Source: Streptomyces sp. SAT1
GTDB lineage: Bacteria > Actinomycetota > Actinomycetes > Streptomycetales > Streptomycetaceae
NCBI RefSeq assembly: GCF_001654495.1
Contig: NZ_CP015849.1
Span: forward strand, 3,695,501 to 3,759,500
DNA: 64,000 nucleotides
Reading direction: 5' to 3'
Shown here in pieces: positions 17,515-25,847 of the stretch. Positions within the stretch are counted from its first letter, which is position 1, and each line of letters begins with the position of its first letter. The position numbers and the translations under genes are program-made. The notes below the pieces were generated by a model that was not told the origin of the DNA, made no database searches, and worked only from the letters and a program-made list of their open reading frames with translations.

Positions 17515-17557
17515 GCACGCGCGCGTGGAACCCCGACAGGGCTCCACGCGCGCGTGC
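17515..17557. terminator. Hairpin terminator after the second kinase gene
   Basis: Perfect 15-bp arms (17515-17529 and 17543-17557), with three more G-C pairs after one internal mismatch, lie 9 bases after the kinase stop. They also face the minus-strand gene ending at 17606, so the hairpin may serve both strands. Confidence 0.85.
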
Positions 17558-17605
17558 GCGTGTCCGCCCGCTGTCCCGGGCCCCCGCACGGCCTCTGGGC
17601 CCGTC

Positions 17606-18649
17606 CTACTGCGCGAACGCCCCGCACACCGCGTCGTACTCCTTCGTCCACCACACCACCAGCGCCGAGGCGGCCGGGAACTGGGGATCGGCGCGGGTGT
17701 CGCCGCGCTCGTAGTGCCAGCGCAGCATCCAGAAGTCGTTGAGGCGCTCCCACCACACCCGGTGCACGGCGGCGGCCAGCTCGGCGGCCGTGGCCCCGGC
17801 CGCGCGCCGGTACGCGCGCGCGTAGGCCGTGATCTTGGGCAGGTCCAGGGTGCCGCCCGGCCGGACGAAGAAGATCGCGGCGGCGCGGACCGCCTCCTCC
17901 GCGCGCGGCTGCACACCGAGCCGGTCCCAGTCGACGATCGCGGCGGGCGCGTCCCCCCGGTAGAGCACGTTGAAGGGGTGGAAGTCGCCGTGCACCCAGC
18001 CCACCGGGCCGCCGGGCGGCGGGCGCCGGGCCGCGTGCTGCTCCAGCAGGGTGCGGCGCTCCAGGAGCCGGTGCCGGGCCAGCTCGTCGAAGGCGTCCGG
18101 CGGCCGGTGGCGGCGCACGTGTCCGAGCAGGTCGTCGATCAGGGTGAGGGTGTCGGCCGGGTCGGCGCTCTCGACCGGGTGCGGTCCCCGCGCGGGCCGG
18201 GTGCGCGCCTTGGGGGGCATCACGCGCTCCAGGCAGGCGTGCACGGCGCCCAGCAGCGCGCCCAGGCGGGTGCACTGGCCGGTGGTGAGCTGGCCGCCGT
18301 GCCGGTGCCTGCCGTCGATCCACGGGTACAGGGCGTAGGCGTGGCCGCCGACGACGGCGACCGTGCGCCCGTCCCGGCCCGCCAGCGCGGGCGCCACCGG
18401 GACGCCGAGGTCGGCCAGGCGCTGGGTGGCGCGGTGCCGGCGGGCGATCGAGGCGGGGTCGGCGGTGTCGGGGTCGAAGTGGTGCTTGAGGAAGTACCGT
18501 CCACGGGTCGTGCACAGCCGGTATCCGCGGTTGAGCAGCCCCTGGTCGACCGGTTCGCAGGCGACGGCGGAACCGGCGGCGTACCGGCGCAGCAAAGCGT
18601 TCAGAGGGGGCGCGAGGGGCACAGAGGGTGGTACACATGGGCGCTGCAC
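17606..18649 (-). CDS. APH-fold phosphotransferase (aminoglycoside/choline kinase-like)
   Basis: A 347-residue kinase-fold phosphotransferase. Brenner-type catalytic motif HGDFHPFNVLY near residue 235 and metal motif IVDWDRLG near 252 are intact. An ATP-lobe region includes GRYFLKHHFDP near residue 51. The substrate is unknown; APH-family proteins phosphorylate aminoglycosides, choline, homoserine or other small molecules, and nothing here indicates antibiotic resistance. The GTG at 18649 lacks a clear ribosome site; an in-frame GTG at 18622 is an alternative. It faces away from the second bkd operon across a 511-bp gap. Confidence 0.78.
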   Translation of the reverse strand: MQRPCVPPSVPLAPPLNALLRRYAAGSAVACEPVDQGLLNRGYRLCTTRGRYFLKHHFDPDTADPASIARRHRATQRLADLGVPVAPALAGRDGRTVAVVGGHAYALYPWIDGRHRHGGQLTTGQCTRLGALLGAVHACLERVMPPKARTRPARGPHPVESADPADTLTLIDDLLGHVRRHRPPDAFDELARHRLLERRTLLEQHAARRPPPGGPVGWVHGDFHPFNVLYRGDAPAAIVDWDRLGVQPRAEEAVRAAAIFFVRPGGTLDLPKITAYARAYRRAAGATAAELAAAVHRVWWERLNDFWMLRWHYERGDTRADPQFPAASALVVWWTKEYDAVCGAFAQ

Positions 18650-19160
18650 GCGGCAGATGCTAGGGCAACGGCCGGGCCGGTGAGCTGGGGCTTGTCACAG
18701 ACAGTCATCGAAAGTCGCTTTCGGTCACATGAGATCACCGGGGTGTTCTCCCTTCGTCCTCCCTTCGTCCCGATTTCTGGGCCCTCGGCCGCGTGGAGGC
18801 GTGGACGGTCAAGAGCGGTTCCGGCCACTCGTGAACTCTTCCCGACTACGGGGTGACCGGGATAACGTGCCGGTGTTCCGGCCCCCTGCAAGGCTGTGAC
18901 CAGCGGCTGCCCCCCGTGCCCGGCGAGGTACTTGGACGTCCAAGCGAAAATACTTGGAAATCCAAGGAAACGCGCAGGTCAGGAGGGGTTTCCCAGAAAT
19001 GTGGAGCACTGGGTAACGTGGCTGTTGCAGGGCGCTCGCCGGGGCACCTGTCACGCCTGTTCCCGGCCGAGTGGCACCCACCCCGTGCCCCGTGGTCGAA
19101 ACAGGTGAGCCGCACTGGCCTACCGGCAACCCCGGGGGCCGGACCGACGGAGGAGCACAC
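18650..19160. other. 511-bp divergent regulatory region upstream of the second bkd operon
   Basis: No credible gene. The region is less GC-rich than its surroundings. It holds a small dyad CGAAAG-TCG-CTTTCG at 18709-18723, a direct repeat of CTCCCTTCGTC around 18750, and the twin palindromes at 18931-18966. Promoters for the APH-fold gene and for bkd set 2 should lie here but cannot be placed exactly. Confidence 0.6.
18931..18966. promoter_or_regulatory. Twin palindromic operators upstream of bkd set 2
   Basis: Two 14-mers, CTTGGACGTCCAAG (18931-18944) and CTTGGAAATCCAAG (18953-18966), share the form CTTGGA-NN-TCCAAG with starts 22 bp apart, about two helical turns. Both are preceded by TA. 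This is the classic layout for cooperative binding of two repressor dimers on one DNA face. They lie about 195 bases before the E1 alpha start. The binding protein is not identified; the motif differs from the TetR-type sites before bkd set 1. Confidence 0.7.
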
Positions 19161-20387
19161 GTGACCGTGGAGAGCACTGCCGCGCGCACATCGCGACGCA
19201 GCGCCGGAAGCAAGGCCGGCACGTCCGGCACCAAGGCGGCCGGCACCACCGGCACCAAGGGCACCACCCGCACGACCGCCAGGAAGGCCGCAGCCGCGAA
19301 GGGTGCCGAGCCCGGCCTCGTGCAGCTGCTCACGCCCGAGGGCAAGCGCGTCAAGAACGCCGAGTACGACAAGTACGTCTCCGGCATCACCGCCGACGAC
19401 CTGCGCGGCCTGTACCGCGACATGGTGCTCACCCGCCGGTTCGACGCCGAGGCCACCGCCCTCCAGCGCCAGGGCGAGCTGGGCCTGTGGGCCTCGCTGC
19501 TCGGCCAGGAGGCCGCCCAGATCGGCTCCGGCCGCGCCCTGCGCGACGACGACTACGTCTTCCCGACCTACCGCGAGCACGGCGTCGCCTGGTGCCGCGG
19601 GGTCGACCCGACCAACCTGCTCGGCATGTTCCGCGGCGTGAACAACGGCGGCTGGGACCCGAACGGCAACAACTTCCACCTGTACACGATCGTCATCGGC
19701 TCGCAGACGCTGCACGCCACCGGTTACGCCATGGGCGTCGCCAAGGACGGCGCCGACAGCGCGGTGATCGCCTACTTCGGCGACGGCGCCTCCAGCCAGG
19801 GCGACGTGGCGGAGTCCTTCACCTTCTCCGCCGTCTACAACGCCCCCGTGGTGTTCTTCTGCCAGAACAACCAGTGGGCCATCTCCGAGCCGACCGAGAA
19901 GCAGACCCGGGTGCCGCTCTACCAGCGCGCGCAGGGCTACGGCTTCCCCGGCGTCCGGGTCGACGGCAACGACGTGCTGGCCACGCTCGCGGTCACCCGG
20001 TGGGCGCTGGAGCGCGCCCGCGCCGGCGAGGGCCCCACCCTGGTCGAGGCGTACACGTACCGCATGGGCGCCCACACCACCTCCGACGACCCCACCCGCT
20101 ACCGCCACGACGACGAGCGGGCCGCCTGGGAGGCCAAGGACCCGCTCCTGCGCCTGCGCCGCCACCTGGAGGCGGCACACCACGCGGACGAGGGATTCTT
20201 CGCGGAACTCGAAGCCGAGAGCGAGACGTTGGGCAAACGAGTGCGCGAGGCGGTCCGTGCCATGCCGGACCCGGACCACTTCGCCATCTTCGAGAACGTG
20301 TACGCGGACGGGCACGCGCTCGTCGACGAGGAACGCGCCCAGTTCGCCGCCTACCAGGCGTCGTTCGCGGACGCCGAGGGGGTCTGA
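19161..20387 (+). CDS. bkdA: Branched-chain 2-oxoacid dehydrogenase E1 alpha subunit (set 2)
   Basis: A 408-residue ThDP-dependent E1 alpha subunit, paralogous to the protein at 3522-4661. The first 45 residues are an unusual Ala/Gly/Thr/Lys-rich tail with SGTKAAGTTGTKGTTRTTAR, probably disordered. The catalytic core follows: RRFDAEATALQRQGELGLW near residue 92, SLLGQEAAQIGSG near 113, and the ThDP motif GDGASSQGDVAESFTFSAVY near 208, ending at QNNQWA. The GTG at 19161 has GGAGGAG just upstream. The next gene starts after one base, so the set is an operon. In Streptomyces such enzymes supply branched-chain acyl-CoA for iso/anteiso fatty acids. Confidence 0.92.
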   Translation: MTVESTAARTSRRSAGSKAGTSGTKAAGTTGTKGTTRTTARKAAAAKGAEPGLVQLLTPEGKRVKNAEYDKYVSGITADDLRGLYRDMVLTRRFDAEATALQRQGELGLWASLLGQEAAQIGSGRALRDDDYVFPTYREHGVAWCRGVDPTNLLGMFRGVNNGGWDPNGNNFHLYTIVIGSQTLHATGYAMGVAKDGADSAVIAYFGDGASSQGDVAESFTFSAVYNAPVVFFCQNNQWAISEPTEKQTRVPLYQRAQGYGFPGVRVDGNDVLATLAVTRWALERARAGEGPTLVEAYTYRMGAHTTSDDPTRYRHDDERAAWEAKDPLLRLRRHLEAAHHADEGFFAELEAESETLGKRVREAVRAMPDPDHFAIFENVYADGHALVDEERAQFAAYQASFADAEGV

Positions 20388-20388
20388 G

Positions 20389-21366
20389 ATGGCGGAGAAG
20401 ATGGCCCTGGCCAAGGCGATCAACGAGTCGCTGCGCCGCGCCCTGGAAGCGGACCCCAAGGTCCTCGTGATGGGCGAGGACGTCGGCAAGCTCGGCGGTG
20501 TGTTCCGGGTGACCGACGGCCTCCAGAAGGACTTCGGCGACAGCCGCGTGATCGACACCCCGCTGGCCGAGTCCGGCATCGTCGGCACGGCGATCGGCCT
20601 GGCCCTGCGCGGCTACCGCCCCGTGGTGGAGATCCAGTTCGACGGCTTCGTCTTCCCGGCCTACGACCAGATCGTCACCCAGCTGGCGAAGATGCACGCC
20701 CGCTCGCTGGGCAAGGTCAAGATGCCGGTCGTGGTCCGCATCCCCTACGGCGGCGGCATCGGCGCGGTCGAGCACCACTCGGAGTCCCCCGAGGCGCTCT
20801 TCGCGCACGTGGCGGGCCTGAAGATCGTCTCCCCGTCCAACGCGTCGGACGCGTACTGGATGATGCAGCAGGCCATCCAGAGCGACGACCCGGTGATCTA
20901 CTTCGAGCCCAAGCGGCGCTACTGGGACAAGGCCGAGGTCGACACCGAGGCCATCCCCGCCCCGCTGCACAGGGCGCAGGTCGTCCGCGAGGGCACCGAC
21001 CTCACGCTGGCCGCCTACGGCCCGATGGTCAAGCTCTGCCAGGAGGCCGCCGCGGCGGCCGCCGAGGAGGGCAAGTCCCTGGAGGTCCTGGACCTGCGTT
21101 CGGTCTCCCCGCTGGACTTCGACTCCGTGCAGGCGTCGGTGGAGAAGACCCGCCGCCTGGTCGTCGTCCACGAGGCCCCGGTCTTCTTCGGATCGGGCGC
21201 GGAGATCGCCGCCCGGATCACCGAGCGCTGCTTCTACCACCTGGAGGCCCCCGTCCTGCGGGTCGGCGGCTACCACGCGCCGTACCCGCCGGCGCGCCTG
21301 GAGGAGTCCTATCTGCCGGACCTCGACCGGGTGCTCGACGCCGTCGACCGCTCGCTGGCGTACTGA
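20389..21366 (+). CDS. bkdB: Branched-chain 2-oxoacid dehydrogenase E1 beta subunit (set 2)
   Basis: A 325-residue E1 beta subunit. VLVMGEDVGKLGGVFRVTDG near residue 25 and VVRIPYGGGIGAVEHHSESP near 115 mark the transketolase-like core. ITERCFYHLEAPVLRVGGYH near 280 marks the C-terminal domain. It begins one base after the E1 alpha stop and is followed after 11 bases by E2 with a GAGGGAGAGG ribosome site. Very similar to the set 1 beta subunit, so the two operons probably arose by duplication. Confidence 0.92.
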   Translation: MAEKMALAKAINESLRRALEADPKVLVMGEDVGKLGGVFRVTDGLQKDFGDSRVIDTPLAESGIVGTAIGLALRGYRPVVEIQFDGFVFPAYDQIVTQLAKMHARSLGKVKMPVVVRIPYGGGIGAVEHHSESPEALFAHVAGLKIVSPSNASDAYWMMQQAIQSDDPVIYFEPKRRYWDKAEVDTEAIPAPLHRAQVVREGTDLTLAAYGPMVKLCQEAAAAAAEEGKSLEVLDLRSVSPLDFDSVQASVEKTRRLVVVHEAPVFFGSGAEIAARITERCFYHLEAPVLRVGGYHAPYPPARLEESYLPDLDRVLDAVDRSLAY

Positions 21367-21377
21367 GGGAGAGGGTC

Positions 21378-22829
21378 GTGACGACGATGACGGATGTTGC
21401 GTCCGTACGCGAGTTCAAGATGCCGGACGTCGGCGAGGGGCTGACCGAGGCCGAGATCCTCAAGTGGTACGTCCAGCCCGGTGACACGGTCACCGACGGC
21501 CAGGTGGTGTGCGAGGTCGAGACGGCCAAGGCGGCCGTCGAACTGCCCATCCCCTACGACGGCGTGGTCCGCGAGCTGCGCTTCCCCGAGGGCACCACGG
21601 TGGACGTGGGCACGGCCATCATCGCGGTGGCCGTCGCGGGCGCGGCCCCGGCCGAGCCCCAGGCCGAGGTGCCCGCCCAGGCGGCCCCGGCCGCCGAGGA
21701 CCGGCCGGCCGCCCAGGAGCCGAAGCCGGAGGGCCGCCAGCCGGTCCTGGTGGGCTACGGCGTCTCCACGTCCGCCAGCAAGCGCCGCCCGCGCAAGGGC
21801 GCCGAGACCGCCGGGGCGAACCCGGCGGCGACGGCGGTCCAGGCCGAGCTGAACGGCCACGGCGCCGTACCCGCCCCCGAGGTGCGGGAGCGCCCGCTGG
21901 CCAAGCCTCCGGTGCGCAAGCTGGCCAAGGACCTCGGCGTGGACCTCACGACCGTGGTCCCCTCCGGCCCGGACGGCGTCATCACGCGCGAGGACGTCCA
22001 CGCGGCGGCCACGGCGACCCCGGCCGCGGCAGCGGCCCCGGCGACGGCGGAACCTGCGGCGCAGGCCCCGGCCGCCCCGGCCGCTGTCCCGGCCACCGCC
22101 CCGGCACCGGCCGCCTCCTACGACACCGGCCGCGAGACCCGCGTCCCGGTCAAGGGCGTCCGCAAGGCCACGGCGGCGGCGATGATCGGCTCCGCGTTCA
22201 CCGCCCCGCACGTCACGGAGTTCGTGACCGTGGACGTGACGCGCACCATGAAGCTCGTAGAGGAGCTGAAGCAGGACAAGGAGTTCACCGGACTGCGCGT
22301 GAACCCCCTCCTGCTGATCAGCAAGGCGCTGCTGGTCGCGATCAAGCGCCACCCGGACATCAACGCGTCCTGGGACGAGACCGCCCAGGAGATCGTCCTC
22401 AAGCACTACGTCAACCTGGGCATCGCCGCGGCCACCCCCCGGGGGCTGATCGTGCCGAACATCAAGGACGCCCACGCCAAGACGCTCCCGCAGCTCGCCG
22501 AGTCCCTGGGCGAGCTGGTCGCCACCGCCCGCGAGGGCCGGACGTCCCCGGCGGCCATGCAGGGCGGCACGGTCACCATCACCAACGTCGGCGTCTTCGG
22601 CGTCGACACGGGCACGCCGATCCTCAACCCCGGCGAGTCCGCGATCCTCGCGGTCGGTGCGATCAAGCTCCAGCCCTGGGTCCACAAGGGCAAGGTCAAG
22701 CCCCGCCAGGTCACCACCCTCGCCCTCTCCTTCGACCACCGCCTGGTCGACGGCGAGCTGGGCTCCAAGGTGCTGGCCGACGTCGCCGCGATCCTGGAAC
22801 GCCCCAAGCGGCTGATCAGTTGGGCCTGA
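21378..22829 (+). CDS. bkdC: Branched-chain 2-oxoacid dehydrogenase E2 (dihydrolipoamide acyltransferase, set 2)
   Basis: A 483-residue E2. The single lipoyl domain (residues 10-88) carries Lys51 in CEVETAKAAVEL as the predicted lipoylation site. An Ala/Pro-rich linker, a peripheral-subunit-binding domain near 172-210 (KPPVRKLAKDLGVDLTTV) and a second Ala/Pro linker precede the catalytic domain from about 250, which ends with SFDHRLVDGELG (His-Asp-Gly active site near 455). The start is GTG 21378. As in set 1 there is no E3 gene. A hairpin terminator follows. Confidence 0.92.
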   Translation: MTTMTDVASVREFKMPDVGEGLTEAEILKWYVQPGDTVTDGQVVCEVETAKAAVELPIPYDGVVRELRFPEGTTVDVGTAIIAVAVAGAAPAEPQAEVPAQAAPAAEDRPAAQEPKPEGRQPVLVGYGVSTSASKRRPRKGAETAGANPAATAVQAELNGHGAVPAPEVRERPLAKPPVRKLAKDLGVDLTTVVPSGPDGVITREDVHAAATATPAAAAAPATAEPAAQAPAAPAAVPATAPAPAASYDTGRETRVPVKGVRKATAAAMIGSAFTAPHVTEFVTVDVTRTMKLVEELKQDKEFTGLRVNPLLLISKALLVAIKRHPDINASWDETAQEIVLKHYVNLGIAAATPRGLIVPNIKDAHAKTLPQLAESLGELVATAREGRTSPAAMQGGTVTITNVGVFGVDTGTPILNPGESAILAVGAIKLQPWVHKGKVKPRQVTTLALSFDHRLVDGELGSKVLADVAAILERPKRLISWA

Positions 22830-22858
22830 CGGCTCTGATCCGCTAGCCTCGGCGACCT

Positions 22859-22899
22859 GGAGGGGTCGGCCGCAACTCTGGTTTGCGACCGGCCCCTCC
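22859..22899. terminator. Hairpin terminator after bkd set 2
   Basis: Arms 22859-22875 and 22883-22899 pair over 17 positions, with one G-T wobble and one mismatch, around a 7-base loop. It lies between the bkdC stop and the convergent BRO-N gene. Confidence 0.8.
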
Positions 22900-22912
22900 G
22901 CTGTGCCCGCGC

Positions 22913-23869
22913 TCAGGCGCGGTTCAGCACGTACACCGGGGCCCCGTCCTTCGCCGCGCCCCGCGACCGGATGCAGGCGTGCTTGCGCAGCATCCGCAGG
23001 CACTCGTTGACCCGCCGCACCGGCAGCCCGGTGCGCGCCGCGATCGATTCGAGCGGCCGGCGCAGCTCGCCCTCCTCGACGAGAACGGGGGCGATCACCA
23101 CGGCCACCGTCCACACGTCCTCGGTGACGGACAACCGCCGCCGCCAGTCGGCCAGTACGGCTTCTGTGGTGGTCCGCCCGGCGGCGGTCGCCACCGGCGC
23201 GGGGCGCTCCAGGGCCGGGGTGTCCAGCCGGTCCGCGATGCGCTGCATGGCCTGGGCGATGACCTGCTGGGCGGCGAGCGTCGCCTGCTGCGCGGCCAGC
23301 ATCTCCTTCTGCACGGCGAGCGATTCACGCTGTGCGTTCGCAATCTCCTCGTCCACCTGGAGGTTGTGCGACTCCAGCCGGACGATGGCGTCGGCGACCT
23401 GTTCGGGCATGGCGTAGGCGATCGGCGACCCCGGTGCCGCAGGCTGCACCTCGGCCTCCTCCAGGGTGTAGGAACCCTCGCGCTGCACGGTCTCGATCAC
23501 TTCCGCGACCCACTGCTTGAAGGGGGCGCAGGCCGGCTTGGTGCAGGCGTTGACGAGGAGGATCAGGCCCTGGAGATCGATGAGCTGCAAGTCTCGGCGC
23601 CAGCTCCTGCCTGCGGGAATGCTGAGACAGTGACTTCCAGTCACTGTCTCGAGATTGTCTCGGTGATCCTCCGGAACATGGTCGAGCAGCGCCTTGCGGG
23701 GCGTCGTGTAGCCCAGTCGCTTGCACACGTCCACCGCCGGGAACCAGTGGCTCCCGTCCGGCATGGTCAGACGCCGGACACGGTCGCCGGTCGCCGCGTA
23801 CACGAAGTCATTGATGTCGATCGCCCCGTGGCGCTGGACCGGGTGGGGCTTCCTGCTGGGTTCGTTCAT
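22913..23869 (-). CDS. BRO-N domain protein (phage antirepressor-like)
   Basis: A 318-residue protein. The BRO-N domain covers about residues 20-135: TGDRVRRLTMPDGSHWFPAV, DVCKRLGYTTPRKALLDHV and QLIDLQGLILLVNACTKPA are typical of BRO/antirepressor N-domains that bind DNA. A Gln/Ala/Glu-rich helix (about 165-215, NAQRESLAVQKEMLAAQQAT) suggests a coiled coil. The C-terminal 80 residues look like a winged helix (ARTGLPVRRVNECLRMLRKH). The ATG at 23869 has GGAGGT. No other phage genes are present, so this appears to be a domesticated chromosomal gene rather than part of a prophage. Function unknown. Confidence 0.78.
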   Translation of the reverse strand: MNEPSRKPHPVQRHGAIDINDFVYAATGDRVRRLTMPDGSHWFPAVDVCKRLGYTTPRKALLDHVPEDHRDNLETVTGSHCLSIPAGRSWRRDLQLIDLQGLILLVNACTKPACAPFKQWVAEVIETVQREGSYTLEEAEVQPAAPGSPIAYAMPEQVADAIVRLESHNLQVDEEIANAQRESLAVQKEMLAAQQATLAAQQVIAQAMQRIADRLDTPALERPAPVATAAGRTTTEAVLADWRRRLSVTEDVWTVAVVIAPVLVEEGELRRPLESIAARTGLPVRRVNECLRMLRKHACIRSRGAAKDGAPVYVLNRA

Positions 23870-24037
23870 GCGAACCACCTCCGCTGCGGAAGGTAGAGCG
23901 CGCAAAACCGCATATGCCAGCCAGGAGCGGGATCTTCACGATTGCGAGGGAAGATGGCCGATACGCCCGCAAGGGGGCGGCCGGAGGTGTATGACGGGCG
24001 GGCCGGAGCGCGGGCGGACGGCCGGAGGGACGGAGAA

Positions 24038-24066
24038 GGGCCCCCGCCGGGTACCGGCGGGAGCCC
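24038..24066. terminator. Hairpin terminator downstream of the K15-type transpeptidase gene
   Basis: Arms 24038-24050 and 24054-24066 pair over 12 of 13 positions with a GTA loop. It lies 19 bases beyond the minus-strand stop. Confidence 0.8.
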
Positions 24067-24084
24067 TTCGCTTCGTCGGCCGGG

Positions 24085-24987
24085 TCAGCCCAGGCGGGCG
24101 AAGCCGTAGTTGAGGAGCTTGGTGGCGTCGGTTCCGCGCTGGTTGACGGAGGTGGAGGCCAGGACCGTGCCGATGACGGTCTTCTTGCCCTTGGTGGCGG
24201 CGAAGACGAGGCAGTACTTGGCCTCGGGGCCGGAGCCGGTCTTCACGCCGATGGCGCCCTTGTAGCTGCCGAGCAGGGTGTTCGTGTTGGTCCAGGCCGC
24301 CATCGTGCGCGTGGAGCCCGTCTTGGTGACGGTCTTGGCGCGGTACGACTTGGTCGCCACGATCGAGCGGAACGTGGAGTTCTTCATGGCGCTGCTCGCG
24401 ATCTTCGTCAGATCGCGCGGCGTCGAGTAGTTCTTGCCCTTGCCGATGCCGTCGAACGAGTCGAAGTGCGTGTTCTTCAGCTTCAGGTCCTTGGCGGCGG
24501 CGTTCATCTTGCCGATGAAGGACGAGACGCGGGCGGAGCTGGTCTTGCCCGAGCCGAACTTGTCGGCCAGCGCGTAGGCGGCGTCGCAGCCCGAGGGCAG
24601 CATCAGCCCGTACAGGAGCTGGCGCACGGTCACCTTGTCGCCCACGATCAGGTGGGCCTGGGAGGCGTTGTTGCGCACGACGTAGTCGCTGTACGCCTTC
24701 TGGATGGTGACCTTGGAATTGAGGTCGAGGCCCCGCTGCGACAGCACGACCTTGGCGGTCATGATCTTCGTGGTGGAGCCGGTGGACAGCCGGGTGTCCG
24801 CGTTCTTCGTGTACAGCGAGGAGCCGTTCGCGTTGTTCATCGCGTAGCCGCCCTTGGCCGCGATCGAGGGCGTGGCGACGGCCTGCGCGGGGGCCGCGGT
24901 CAGCGCTGCCGCGGCGAGCACCGCGCCGGAGGTCAGGGCGACGGCTGCGGCTCTGCGGAGTCGGGTGGCCTGGATGCCGGTTTTCAA
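24085..24987 (-). CDS. Penicillin-binding DD-transpeptidase/carboxypeptidase, Streptomyces K15 type
   Basis: A secreted class A low-molecular-mass PBP of 300 residues, acting on D-Ala-D-Ala ends of peptidoglycan stem peptides. Signal peptide about 1-36, ending APAQA. Catalytic tetrad STTK (Ser71, Lys74), second motif Ser132-Gly-Cys134 in LMLPSGCDAAYALAD, and KTGS near 249. The SGC motif, with Cys where most PBPs have Asn, and the surrounding sequence match the K15 DD-transpeptidase. I choose TTG 24987 because it gives a normal signal peptide (MKTGIQATRLRR) and has GGGG upstream. The in-frame GTG at 25071 would add a non-signal leader and lies upstream of a CATAAT box. Confidence 0.9.
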   Translation of the reverse strand: MKTGIQATRLRRAAAVALTSGAVLAAAALTAAPAQAVATPSIAAKGGYAMNNANGSSLYTKNADTRLSTGSTTKIMTAKVVLSQRGLDLNSKVTIQKAYSDYVVRNNASQAHLIVGDKVTVRQLLYGLMLPSGCDAAYALADKFGSGKTSSARVSSFIGKMNAAAKDLKLKNTHFDSFDGIGKGKNYSTPRDLTKIASSAMKNSTFRSIVATKSYRAKTVTKTGSTRTMAAWTNTNTLLGSYKGAIGVKTGSGPEAKYCLVFAATKGKKTVIGTVLASTSVNQRGTDATKLLNYGFARLG

Positions 24988-25000
24988 GTGAGATACCCCG

Positions 25001-25006
25001 ATTATG
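25001..25006 (-). promoter_or_regulatory. Possible -10 box (CATAAT) for the transpeptidase gene
   Basis: Read on the minus strand, CATAAT lies 14 bases before the TTG start, implying a very short leader. No good -35 hexamer is visible at 17-18 bp. It supports the TTG start over GTG 25071. Confidence 0.35.
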
Positions 25007-25196
25007 TCGAAAGACCCTGTGGTGCGGCCGAGTTGTGGGACAACCAAAGAGGGGCCGCATCTGTAGGACACGTAAGTAGCACAGTTGGTTGTTCACGGGA
25101 CGAGGGGAAAACGAGGGGAAGCGTGCGGATCGCGGCGGCCGGTCCGCATGCTGGACGGCATCCATGGCGCGTACGTGTTGTATCTATGCTGTCGGC

Positions 25197-25847
25197 ATGA
25201 GCCTGGCAGTGAAGCAGCCCCCCGCCGCCGACCGTGTGTACACCCATGTCAAGCAAGCGGTGCTGGACCGCAGCTACGAGGGCGGCACCCTGCTGACCGA
25301 GGGCGAACTGGCCGAGGCGGTCGGGGTGTCCCGCACTCCGGTGCGCGAGGCGCTGCTGCGCCTGGAGGTCGAGGGGCTGCTCAAGCTGTACCCGAAGAAG
25401 GGAGCGCTGGTCCTGCCGGTGTCCGCCCAGGAGATCGCGGACGTCGTCGAGACCCGGCAGCTGGTCGAGGAGCACGCCGCGCGCAAGGCCGTCCCGGCCC
25501 CGCCCGCCCTCATCGCCCGGCTGGAGGAGCTGCTGGAGCAGCAGAAGGAGCAGGCGGCGGCGGGCGACCTCGCGGCGGCCTCCGTCACCGACCGCTGTTT
25601 CCACGCGGAGATCGTCCGCAGCGGCGGCAACGAGATCCTCTCCCGCCTCTACGACCAGCTCCGCGACCGGCAGTTGCGCATGGGCGTGGCCGTCCTGCAC
25701 TCGCACCCCGACCGGATCGCCAAGACGCTCGCCGAGCACGAGGAGATCCTGCGGGCGCTGCGCGACGGCGACGCCGAGGCGGCCGTCGGGGTCGTCCACC
25801 GGCATGTCAGCTGGTTCTCGCACCTGGCGCGGGGTGAGGTCCGATGA
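25197..25847 (+). CDS. GntR-family transcriptional regulator (FadR-type)
   Basis: A 216-residue regulator. The winged HTH at residues 10-75 has LTEGELAEAVGVSRTPVREA and LRLEVEGLLKLYPKKGALVL. The all-helical FCD ligand domain covers about 85-210, with conserved Asp/His positions (ETRQLVEEHAARKA; CFHAEIV; HEEILRALRDGD). ATG 25197 begins MSLAVKQPPAADRVY. TATGCT at 25184 is seven bases from the ATG, so the mRNA may be leaderless; this would explain the absence of a ribosome site. It overlaps the MFS gene by ATGA and probably controls it. Confidence 0.9.
   Translation: MSLAVKQPPAADRVYTHVKQAVLDRSYEGGTLLTEGELAEAVGVSRTPVREALLRLEVEGLLKLYPKKGALVLPVSAQEIADVVETRQLVEEHAARKAVPAPPALIARLEELLEQQKEQAAAGDLAAASVTDRCFHAEIVRSGGNEILSRLYDQLRDRQLRMGVAVLHSHPDRIAKTLAEHEEILRALRDGDAEAAVGVVHRHVSWFSHLARGEVR

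Noticed and set aside
15470..17518. Minus-strand extension of the PASTA kinase reading frame to a 1240-residue protein
   Set aside because: The part upstream of 15469 lies opposite the second kinase gene and is a high-GC shadow; the kinase fold starts at MSQDGAQSRF.
17606..18649. Aminoglycoside resistance gene
   Set aside because: APH fold alone does not imply resistance; no antibiotic-specific motif or cluster context.
22913..23869. Prophage remnant
   Set aside because: Only one phage-like domain protein; no integrase, terminase, structural genes or attachment repeats nearby.
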